A stretch of 64,000 bases of DNA from Iris pallida (Eukaryota; Streptophyta; Magnoliopsida; Asparagales; Iridaceae): contig JANAVB010033216.1 in assembly GCA_029216955.1 (NCBI GenBank), positions 7,055,138-7,119,137 of the forward strand. The letters are read 5' to 3'. The notes beneath the pieces are model-generated. The model was not told the origin of the DNA. It worked only from the letters and a program-made list of their open reading frames with translations, and made no database searches. Within the stretch, counting starts at the first letter, position 1; the number at the start of each line of letters is the position of its first letter. Below are positions 35,980-46,048 of the stretch, piece by piece. The position numbers and the translations under genes are program-made.

Positions 35980-38270
35980 TGTAATGCCCCGCTCCACACG
36001 AGGCATTTAGATTGGCTTGTTGGATGCGGTCAGAATGTTGGACCGTGACTTATGTTGGAAATCAAGAGAATTAAGACTGATGTAGTCTCTTAGCTGGCTA
36101 GGCGGAATGAGTATTAGAACGTGGCTCATTGGTGGAGCTACGTCTTGTGGGAATACATGTGCGATCGAAATAAGAAGACCCTTTATGCAAGTGAGTAGAA
36201 CTGTCCTCCCTCCTCCCTGCGCCTTCATGCTTAATAAAATAGAGTATTGCGATGCTATGATTTGCCCCTAAATGTCCCATGTTTTAGTTGCTGGATAATA
36301 AAGATGCTTATGTTGCCTAATATTGAAATGAACAACACATGAACATTGAACTGCTGAATGAATCACACTTGAACTGCTAATGTGACTTGATGCCTGAGAA
36401 TGAATTGATAATGTCCCTTATGCTTAACGTTGCCGGAATAAGTAGAACACTTAAATGAGATGCCTCGTAAATGATAGAATAAGAAATGAACTGGTTATGC
36501 TATCGACCCAATGAACTGAATGAAACACTTGAATCATGTACATTTTGAGTAACTGTTGCCAAGATATGAAATGCTGCCTATTTTCTTATGAGATGATATA
36601 TGCCCCTTGAGAACTGAATGATATGATAATGCTTCAATGTATTTAAGTTGATGCAATGCAAAAGGAAGGAATTGATGCAATGATAAATGATGAGGCTTGG
36701 GATCGCTGAGATCACCAAGTGAAATGATGGTAATGTTAATAAGTCATTGAACATGACTTAAATGAGATGAATGATGATGCATTGTTGTCTTTACTTCTTT
36801 TAATATTTTATCATACGATTTTGTGCACGATCGAGTTGGACACGCATTCGCATGGTCATAGGACAACTTTTATACAAGGAATGGGGATATGTTTTCTCGG
36901 ACGGTACCCCAAGACGTTAGGGCGACCAATCCGGCCTAGGAGAAAACATTGACGTGCTAGTAGGAGCATGGGTCTTGCAAGGCATCATGGAGGCTAGCTA
37001 CCTACCTTGATGTCATACATTACCGATAAAGTCCTATATGGCAACATCCGTATGGTTTAACAATACCAGTGGACATATAGTCAGGATGCATGCTAATGAA
37101 TATTTTGTGCAGGCAGAGTAAGTATATCTGCTAACCTGTATTTGATACAGGTACGAGGAGTCGGCTATCGGTAAGAAATCACTTAAATGTGATATATTCA
37201 ATACATATGATGGTTTATCTTGCCTGCTTGCTAAACAAAATGATGTTGTGATATTGCCTTTCAATATGAGAACCTACCTAACATGTGAAATTCAGTATGC
37301 TACAATGTTGCCTTACTACAAACACTACTTGAACATAACATACATACTAAATGATGTTTTCTATGAGAATTGCCATAACATGTTTAAGATGTTAATGCTA
37401 ACGATGCCTCAATGATACCTTTTCATGATAACACCAAGTATGCTATAATGATGCCTCCACATGAATGCTGTTAAGAACAAGTTTACATACTTCAATGTTT
37501 CTGCTCATGAACTGTAAACTGATGCTAGTCCCCAATTAGAAAGATCACTCTAATAAATGCTTGCTAAAATTGACCACTTAGTGTCGGTTTAGGCGAGTGA
37601 GCTGGATTCTGCTCGCCAGTATATAGATGATGTACTGACTCACATTGTGAGCACTCTTTTTAGGTGCTCGTGCTTGGGAAGTTCTGTACACGAAGATTGG
37701 CTTGATCGGTCCCACGACATCGAAGATTTGTTGGGCATACAGAAGATCTCCTTGCAAAAGATGATGTCTTCTGTTTATAAAGGACATAATGTATTGAACA
37801 TTGTACAGTTATACCAGTGAGTTGTAAGCCAAGTCGGTATATCGAGTTGTAATCCAATGTATCAAAATATCAAATGTAAGCTTTATGGCATTTTATTCAG
37901 TTGGTTATCAGTGTAAAGAGAGATGTGTTGTAAATTTTGCATTCTATTGCAAGTCTTGCACTCTATTTTCAATTATCAATAAAGATAGCTTATTTTTACA
38001 TATCTCTGTACGACTTCAAGTTTTTGCTTATTTTTGCTGCTATAGTTCAAATTATGTGTTCTATTTAATGAGTAAGAATATCCTCATTATCTTTAATTTG
38101 TCTGCTTCTGCCGCTACGATGTGTTCCTATTTGGAGATTATCAATTATATACTGTCTTTGCCTTGTACAAGTGCAATACCAGACTTATACGACATCACGC
38201 CCAAGCGAGGACGATCGATTCCAAGAGTTAAATGCGAGGACGAATGACTCTGCAGAATCGGGGCGTGATA
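35980..38270 (+). repeat. 3' LTR of element D
   Basis: TGTAATGCCCCGCTCC start, GGGGCGTGATA end (final CA mutated to TA), followed by TSD GCAGC. Confidence 0.9.
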
Positions 38271-38275
38271 GCAGC

Positions 38276-38400
38276 AGTCGATCTCCACGTACAATGGCAG
38301 GAAGGAGACGACAGTACGACCACCTGGGTTCCGTACGAGCAGATTATCAAGAAGTATCCTACTTTGACCTTGAGACAAGGTCAAATTAAGGGGGATGGAA
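38276..38400 (+). pseudogene. pol: Element A chromodomain end and polypurine tract
   Basis: Codons for VDLHVQWQEGDDSTTTWVPY continue the chromodomain begun at 28490-28518 once D is removed, and end near IIKKYPTLTL. The frame runs into the LTR (stop near 38418). The PPT AATTAAGGGGGATGGAA (38384-38400) directly precedes the 3' LTR. The HP1-like domain supports a chromovirus. Confidence 0.85.
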
Positions 38401-38875
38401 TGTTAGGAATCAAATCATAAGCTCATTGATCTCTGTGGAGTGTTGCTTCGCTAAACCTTTCTCCAGCTAAGTTCTTTATCGCCTCCCAATTGCTATTTGA
38501 ATTCAAATCAGTAAGGATTAGGTGGCAGCTCTCCCTATTAGTCTAGTTCAGCCTTTATAGCATCCACTCAGCGTTCGCCAGCTCAGTAGAGGGATTAGCT
38601 ACAGTATTAACTAAATAACTGTCAATTACCTCCTTACTATATAAAGGGAAGGGTAATAGAGTATTAGTTATGAGAGTTTTGTCTAATTACTTTTATTATC
38701 ATTTTTCCTTCCTTTCCTTTTGGAGAATAGAATAGATTAGAACCCTAGTTACCTCTTCTGTTATTGTACTTTTCTTTTCTTAATTATTACTTTCTTCAGA
38801 TCTCTTTGCCTGCAGAGGTAGCTAGCTCGACGAGATCCGAGGCCAACGTCGACCCAACCAATCGGGCCCATAACA
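38401..38875 (+). repeat. 3' LTR of element A
   Basis: 475 bp, same termini and TATA box (38638-38646) as the 5' copy, followed by TSD GTTCG. Confidence 0.93.
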
Positions 38876-38880
38876 GTTCG

Positions 38881-39266
38881 TCGGCCATAGCGGTGGTCAT
38901 CCTCCTCTCGAGAGACGACTAGGCGGAGGTCACGGTGGTCTTGTCTCCGGGAGGCGGAGCGCAACACTGGAACGGCAAGTCAATCCTTGGGATTGGTCGA
39001 TCAGATACAAGATCCTGTGCAATTGATCGATCGCAGGATAGAAGATTGGATCCGATCCATAAGTTCTTAACCTTGCTTTTGAATCTAATCTTCCCTTCTT
39101 TTGAAATTTTTGATGGAGATTATCAAGATTTGATGTTAATTTTTGCTTCCAAATTGTGCACGTAATCTGTTTGATAGAAAATTTCTGTCCAATTACTTAT
39201 GGACCGAACATGAGAGTAGGAGTATGTGACACGGATATGAGCTGTGGATTGGTCAAGAATTGCTTT
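38881..39266. other. Host-like segment, right part
   Basis: Continues 6178-6634 across the element A target. GC-rich at first (38881-39060), then T-rich (39060-39266), which would fit an exon or UTR passing into an intron. The 76-codon frame 38935-39165 is not recognised. Confidence 0.3.
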
Positions 39267-39271
39267 GTAGG

Positions 39272-39886
39272 CGTTACGCCCCGATTCAGTCGAATCGATA
39301 GTCGTCCCCCGGGCGTGATGCCGTGCGAACCTAATTTGCGAACGCACAAGGCATAGTCATAAGGTTATCCGAGATACGAGATCTAAGAGAGTACGCAAAC
39401 AAATTGATTCACACAATAAGTAAAGGAACTTGATCTTTATTGATAATGAACATCTTTTACAGACTCCGATACAAGACTCATTGCCGCACGGGCTACAACT
39501 TGACTCGATTACAAAAGAGTGTCGATGAGATAGCCGTTCCACACATTGCACACATCCCTCAATATACAACAAAGTACTCCATTAACCTGGATGGGAGGGA
39601 CGCTGAGTCATTTTCCTTGGACTGTCGAGAGCCTACAAAAGTGGAGTCGCAGAGTAAGTCTTCGATGCACGGCCGAAGCTTCAAAATCACGAACGTCGCC
39701 GAGCTAGCTGGCGCGTCCTTCCTGATTCGCGGGACCTGCAAAGAGCGAGGATCAGTACGATCACATGTACTGGTGAATGGCTAATTAAAATCCAAGCTCT
39801 GCATTTGATTCAAGAAGTTTCGTAAACATGTTAGCAAGCTATTTCAATGATCTTTCTAACCATCCTGCTCGATTTGCATGTTAACA
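39272..39886 (-). repeat. LTR of the left (inverted) arm of C
   Basis: 615 bp, the same length as 51661-52275. Its outer end reads CGTTACGCCCC on plus, two changes from the expected TGTCACGCCCC. The frame at 39440-39784 is an LTR by-product seen in all three LTR copies. Confidence 0.85.
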
Positions 39887-41195
39887 TATTTTGAGGCAAG
39901 CAAAAGATATCACCTTGTTCTGCTGCATCAGCACACACCCCAAGCCCTGACCGGACGCGTCGATGAATATCTGAAAACCCTCAGTCCCTTCTGGAAGTGC
40001 GAGTATCGGGGCCGAGATGAGCCATTGCTTTAATTCTTGGAATGAAGCTTCACAATCGTCTGACCATTCGAATGCGATCGACTCCTTTCTGGGTGAGGCG
40101 AGTCAGAGGCGATGCGATCTTCGCAAAGTCTTTTACGAAGCGTCGATAGTATCCAACTAAGCCAAGGAAACTTCGAATCTCGCTGACGGACGTTGGCCGC
40201 TTCCAATCGACGACGGCTTCAACTTTCTTTGGGTCGACCGTAATGCCTTCAGCTGAAATGATGTATCCGAGGAATGCGACGCTACTCAGCCAAAATTCAC
40301 ATTTGCTTCGCTTCGCATACAACTGATTTTCTCGAAGGGTCTGAAGCACGGTCCGTAGATGCTCAGTGTGTTGCTGCTTGCTCTTCGAGTAGATGAGTAT
40401 GTCGTCGATGAAGACTACTATGAACTTGTCGAGGAATGGTCGGAACACCCGTTTTATTAAATCCATGAAAGCAGCAGGGGCGTTCGTTAGGCCGAACGGC
40501 ATTACCAGGAACTCGTAATGGCCGTATCGAGTGCGGAAGGCAGACTTCGGCACATCGTCCGGCTTGATCTTGACTTGATGGTAACCCGAACGCAGATCAA
40601 TTTTAGAGAACACCGTGGCTCCTTGAAGCTGATCAAACAGATCGTCTATATGGGGCAGGGGGTATTTGTTCCGGACGGTGGCTTTATTCAGATCGCGGTA
40701 GTCGATACAAAGACGTATAGAGCCATCCTTCTTCTTGACAAACAGCACGGGTGCTCCCCAGGGCGAGACGCTGGGTCGGATGAATCCCTTGTCGAGCAAC
40801 TCTTGTAACTGCACCTTGAGTTCTTTAAGCTCTGCAGGGGCCATTCTGTACGGGACTTTCGAGATCGATCGAGTGTCGGGGAATGTATCGATAGTGAACT
40901 CAATCTCTCGATCGAGCGGCATGCCGGACAGCTCGTCCGGGAATACATCGGGGAATTCTTCCACAATGTCGGTCTGACCCGCATTTGCACCATCCTGTCG
41001 CATGTCTCGAACGGAAGCTAGATAGCCTTCGCACCCAGAATGCAGCATCCGTCGAGCAGATATTGCAGAGATCACCATGCAGGTCGGCGATGCCTCACCA
41101 CACGAGTAGCAAAATTCAGGCACTCCAGGTATGCGGAATGTGACCCTCTTTTCAGCGCAGTCTATGGTTGCATTGCACGGACCGAGCCAAACCAA
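39887..41195 (-). pseudogene. pol: Inverted pol fragment of C (protease end, RT, RNase H start)
   Basis: This carries the longest intact reading frame in the window: 381 codons on minus (41195-40050). It begins at [14 protein letters not shown] (end of protease) and then contains the full [61 protein letters not shown], the active site [25 protein letters not shown] and [12 protein letters not shown] frameshift near 40085 precedes the RNase H start (FSDASGQGLG type), which ends at the deletion junction with the LTR. There is no gag, PBS or integrase, so it is a fragment despite the long frame. Confidence 0.9.
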
Positions 41196-41199
41196 AAAA

Positions 41200-41778
41200 T
41201 TATTAAAATAGCTAGCAAATATGTTTACGAAACTTCTTGAATCAAATGCAGAGCTTGGATTTTAATTAGCCATTCGCCAGTACATGTGATCGTACTTATC
41301 CTCGCTCTTTGCAGGTCCCGCGAATCAGGAAGGACGTGCCAGCTAGCTCGACGGCGTTCGTGATTTTGAAGCTTCGGCCGTGCGTCGAAGACTTACTCTG
41401 CGACTCCACTTTTGAAGGCTCTCGACAGTCCAAGGAAAATGACTCAGCGTCTCTCCCATCCAGGTCAATCGAGTACTTTGTTGTATATTGAGGGATGCAT
41501 GCAATATGTGGAACGGCTATCTCATCGGCACTCTTTTGTAATCGATTCAAGTTGTAGCCCGTACGACAATGAGTCTTGTATCGGAGTCTGTAAAAGATGT
41601 TCATTATCAATAAAGATCAAGTTCCTTTACTTATTGTGTGAATCAATTTGTCTGCGTACTCTCTTAGATCTCGTGTCTCGGATAACCTTATGACTATGCC
41701 TTGTGCGTTCGCAAATTAGGTTCGCACGGCATCACGCCCGGGGGACGACTATCGATTCGACGGAATCGGGGCATGACA
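41200..41778 (+). repeat. 5' LTR of C, U3 start missing
   Basis: Collinear with 51697-52275 but lacks the first 36 bp or so. The missing part is replaced by the inverted pol fragment. Ends GGGGCATGACA. Confidence 0.85.
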
Positions 41779-41781
41779 TAA

Positions 41782-41793
41782 TGGTATCAGAGC
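41782..41793 (+). other. Primer binding site of C (initiator Met tRNA)
   Basis: Exact TGGTATCAGAGC, three bases after the LTR end. Confidence 0.93.
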
Positions 41794-41865
41794 CCGGCTT
41801 TACGTCCTTGGCCTCCAATGTCGAGTTCTAGTCTCCAACCGTTGACCTCGTGTCGATGAGATGAG

Positions 41866-42178
41866 TTGTTCCATACGCTGAATCCAGGACATTTTCTGAA
41901 ACTAACGAGAGTTGCCTTTCTTTTTCCTGCAGTTACGGAAGCTCAGGCGGAAGACGAGACGAGCGCTTCCAGCGGCTCGAGTGCTTCCAGACCCGAGCAT
42001 TCCGTCAACCCAATGGGAATGACGCCTATCGCAGCAGGACCTTCCGGCGACCCGATGCAACGTATGCTGCAGATGCTTGAAATACAGCAACGTCAAAATG
42101 AGCTCCATCGTCAGCAAGCAGAGGCTCGTCAGATCCAATTTGAGAATCGGTTCGAGGCTCAATTCAAGCTGCAGCAGC
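41866..42178 (+). pseudogene. gag: Element C gag, N-terminal part
   Basis: An open frame encodes an acidic/Ser-rich N-terminus (AQAEDETSASSGSSASRPEH) and a Gln-rich coiled-coil segment (MLQMLEIQQRQNELHRQQAE). It ends in a CAG-rich stretch where element F inserted (TSD GCAGC), resuming with more Gln codons at 49023. No convincing start codon lies directly after the leader; 41866 is simply the first ATG in frame. Confidence 0.8.
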
Positions 42179-45155
42179 TGTAACGCCCCAGTCCCAAAAT
42201 ACGTAGGACTAGGATACGTATACATGCCAGCTACGCATCGAGAGGACTCCAGCCCGGCTCGAATACGTATAAGCTGTCTGGTTATTCTAGACCAACTATA
42301 TCTCAATCCACTAAATATCGGTAACAATAACGAATCAAGTACAGTAAGGTTGATCAGACCATAATATACTGATTCTAAAATAGATAAATATGTTAGAGTG
42401 GATCTCCAATAACACATTTATCATGAACAAGCTAGAGGAAAATAGAAGCTTGTACAAGACTAGGCTATAATGTAGCAAGAATCAAATATAGGACAAAATC
42501 TAATCACGGAAGAGAAAGATAAAACATCAACTAAATATACATGCAGTCTCGGTGTAGCAATCATCCTCCATCGGTGTACCATACCTTTATCTAATACCTA
42601 GAAAGATCACCAGGTCCTCAGAGGACTAGCAAGACACATAATATACATGCCTACTGTACAGTAAATAATATGCAAGAAAAATAAGAATAACAAGCAGAGA
42701 AAAAGATGACACGTAAGGAAACTCTACAGATGGTGACATGTCATGAGAATGTAATATTAATCATGGCTAAAATCGTAGCCCGGAGAGGCACTAACAGTCC
42801 TATAATAGGTTCTCTATCGTAGCCCGTGGAGGCACTAACAATAGATGATAGCCACGGCTAATAAAACATTCTCTCCTAAGGTACTAGGAAATCAAGCCTA
42901 TCTAGTCATGTCCAAGTTCAGTACAGGTCAAACAGGTCAGAAAAAAACATGGAACATGCATATCAATACTATCACTATACATGAACAAGATAGGAAAGAT
43001 AGAACAAGTAGTATAGAAAGAAAAATCAAAATCTACGTGCACGTGTAACTAGAAAGAATCATGAGGGAAAACAAGAGAGATATGCAACAAAGCAAGAAAT
43101 ACTAAAAATATAGGAAAGCATGTAAATACTGTAGAGTTTGGCAAGGTGTACTTGCCTGGATCATGAGCACTGTGGTGTCGAAGATCAGACAGGAAAGTCG
43201 GTGGAACAGCTGCCGAGGAACTAAGGTCCAAACAAACGTCTCCGGATGCTGGAAATAGTTTATTATCTAATTATAATTAATATTGTACGTATTAGATTTA
43301 TTTAGTTAGGAGATGTTATAGATCTTTGTATCAGCTTTCCGAAAAAATAAACGGATCGCATTTTCGTTTCCGGAATCTTCAGGAATCGCGAAAATATCGA
43401 AACATGTTTGTTTTTCAGGAATCTAATACTCAAACAATTTTACAGAAATCTATAGAACGAATTTTGTCTATTAAAATATGTTTTTGAAAAGCTTACCTCG
43501 ATACGCTTTCAACAACAAAAACTGGGATGCATTTCGAGTCCCGAGCTAGGAGATATGGCCCTTCTAAGTTGCTTTGTCGGGTAAAAAACGTGGCTGACTT
43601 TTCTAGCGAATTTGGAGAATATTTTTGGACGAAAAAGAGAAGGTGTGCATGATTTTTAATATAAGAATTATGAGATACTCATATATTTATATATATATAT
43701 ATAATGAAGATAGATATGTATTATTCAATTTAAGTATAATTAGATTGGAGATGTTAGAATAAGATAATCTAGATAGTAGTAGGATTACCAATAAGGCTAA
43801 ATTTGAAATATAATTTATTTAAATATTATAATCAATGGTCATTATTGAAGGAGGCTTAATTTAAAATCTATGTGCTGCTATTAGATAAGAAGCATATAAG
43901 TTTTAAATATTAAATTTAGATTTAATTAAAATACAAAGAAGATTTGCATGGATGGTTTCCTAATATAAAACTAGTTAGATTTCTAAATATAAATACAATC
44001 TAAATCTGAATAAATATTAAATATATATGGTTATTAATATATATTAATACCCAATATGCCTACATAGGTTTGGGTTGGACTTTGGGTCAAATATAAACTA
44101 ATGCCAACAAGGATTGCACTAGGATTACACGTAGACACTTCCTATAAATAGAAACTTTTCAAAATTGAAAATATATTAATATTAATAAGATATATATACA
44201 AAATATATATCAACATGAAGGTATTTGAGAGTACTACATGTCTATTTAGATTTGGATTTGGTTCGGGTCAAGTCGGGACTAAATTGGTACAACCGGGTCT
44301 CCTAGAAAGTCAATAATCTAATAATAAATCATCGGTGGGGGTTAAGTCACAATTTTATCTGATTTTCCTACTTGGGACATAGCTATGGCCGGGTCTTCCC
44401 TAGCATGGCTAATATACTAGTCAAAGACACAACTACACTAACCGTACCAAAATTTTTAGTCGCTATGCATCTTAGAACTTAACCATAACTAAGGCCATAT
44501 CTATATAAAATATTAGGCTATTATAAATATAATCATATATATGCAAAATTGTATATAATTCTATTTGGATGTATAACATCCCAAAATAAATATCAAAATA
44601 ATTATACTAAGTCGTAGCAACCTATCATGGCTCTATAAGTGGGGTTGGCTAGGTTAGGGTCCAAATATATTTTCTAGTCAAGTCAAACTCGAAAAGTCAA
44701 CTAACGAGTCTCTTGTGCCATTCGAAATTAAATAGCACATAGAAACTCGATTGAGTGGCATACCCTTAGCATGTGTGTCGTAGCCTCAAAATGGGTCAAA
44801 ACTATATATTGGGTCAAATGGTTTTGATCTATATCGAATTCCGAACTCACATGGGAAGCTAGGTATAGAATTATGGTAAATAATCTAATTGCCTAAATTT
44901 GACTCGAAGTTGCACGAAGTCAAAAGGATGCTAGGGGACAAATTCAGATGGGACATGATATATCAAATTGAAGGTCATCTTGTCTACTACAAAACTCATA
45001 AAGGACGTTTCAAGAGATGGGCATGTCGTGTGCTCCAACAATCAAAGACACAAAAGTACATATAAAATCCTAATTAAATATACAATATAACCTAATAATT
45101 AGAAATACTATAAAATAAAATAAAAAAATAATTCCCAAACATTAGGGTCCTCACA
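42179..45155 (-). repeat. 3' LTR of element F
   Basis: Begins TGTAACGCCCCAGTCCC and ends AGGGTCCTCACA on plus. AT-rich with (TA)n at 43688-43705. Several short frames are not genes. Confidence 0.92.
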
Positions 45156-45195
45156 ATCTACCCACCTTAAAAAAATTTCGTCCTCGAAATTAAAA
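45156..45195 (-). other. Polypurine tract region of element F
   Basis: The minus strand reads TTTCGAGGACGAAATT then TTTTTTAAGGTGGGTAGA up to the LTR, the classic Tekay/Del end-of-pol and PPT motif. Confidence 0.85.
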
Positions 45196-46024
45196 TAAGG
45201 ACCCTTAGTAACGAAAAACCGCGCTAGTGTAACTAGGAATAGTTTAATGGATACGCTAGGTCACTACTGTGTCTCCTAATAGGTCAAGTAACAATCAAGC
45301 CTAAACAATTTGGTTTTGCAACATCTATATCGTAAAACTGTAGATGGTTATCTTTACTCGCTCTTCTTGGTTTTGGCGATCTTGCAACGATCATGTTGAA
45401 GGCTTGTCCCTCTTAACCATACTAGTATCACAATTATATGAGTCTTTTTTTTCCTAACCAAGCTAAGTGGTATCTACTAATCCGCCTAATCCTCACTTTA
45501 AACTAACACGGTATAATAGTAAATGGGTTAGGTTAGACTATGTCTACTTTACTATTGTAGAGGGCCAATCATTACACTATAACTACCACCCTTTTCTCTA
45601 TCGAGTGACTACCATAAGGACGTAACCTAGCATGATCATATATTTATTTCTATACTGAGGACGTCTACCCACCTTTGGTTAAACTACCTCATCAAACACA
45701 TGATGCCCTATGGCATATGTCATCTCTAATCCCCATTATCTATCAAGCAATCACAATACAATAAGTACACTAACTTACACTATAACTTAAGAATTTCTGA
45801 TAAATCCTATATAGCACGATTATTCGTCACTCCGAAATAGGAAGAGACGAGAAGCAATGATATGAGAAAGCAAAGGAAGAGTAATCGAAAGCAAATACGA
45901 AGTTCAAGGACGGTAGAGAAATTTCCAAAAGAATTGTCAAGGCAGTTGTGGATTGAGATTCCTGAGGTTTTAATCAGGTCGCAAGCCTGCTCGGTAAGTA
46001 ACGTAACCGAAACGGCTAACTCGA
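45196..46024 (-). other. Element F internal region, no coding sequence
   Basis: 830 bp with no frame resembling gag or pol. It serves only as leader and spacer between PBS and PPT. Confidence 0.8.
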
Positions 46025-46040
46025 CCTGCATGGGCCACCA
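46025..46040 (-). other. Primer binding site of F (tRNA-Ile type)
   Basis: On plus CCTGCATGGGCCACCA, exactly the 3' T-stem strand, acceptor strand, discriminator and CCA expected of a plant tRNA-Ile (acceptor GGCCCAT...). Eight nt from the LTR. Confidence 0.8.
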
Positions 46041-46048
46041 CAAAAATA

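Larger units (their letters stand above)
28519..38270 (+). mobile_element. Element D: coding-free LARD-like retrotransposon
   Basis: LTRs start TGTAATG and end GTGATA or ATGACA. Exact TSD GCAGC flanks it (28514-28518 and 38271-38275). 5' LTR 28519-33639 contains nested solo LTR G; 3' LTR is 35980-38270 (2.29 kb). The internal region 33640-35979 (2.3 kb) has a perfect PBS and a Tekay-like PPT but no gag or pol remnant. The LTR end resembles that of element C ('cagaatcggggcgtga'). It fits a large retrotransposon derivative mobilised by a Tekay-like relative. Confidence 0.88.
6640..38875 (+). mobile_element. Element A: Reina-like Ty3/gypsy chromovirus, heavily nested
   Basis: LTRs of 475 bp (6640-7114 and 38401-38875) are flanked by the exact 5-bp TSD GTTCG (6635-6639 and 38876-38880). 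Inside, in order: PBS, gag, protease, RT, [element B], RNase H, integrase zinc domain, [solo LTR H], integrase core and C-terminus, [element D], chromodomain end, PPT, LTR. Short LTRs, a gag CX2C...GHXC knuckle and a C-terminal chromodomain are typical of the Reina clade. Removing insertions leaves about 4.5-5 kb. The LTRs differ visibly (roughly 7 percent by eye) and all ORFs are broken, so the copy is old and dead. Confidence 0.9.

Noticed and set aside
39440..39784. 114-codon ORF repeated three times, possible conserved protein
   Set aside because: It is an antisense frame within the C family LTR; its conservation is only that of the repeat.
46025..46040. A tRNA gene near the F primer site
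   Set aside because: Only the last 16 nt of a tRNA-like sequence including CCA are present. Nuclear tRNA genes do not encode CCA, and no cloverleaf precedes it.
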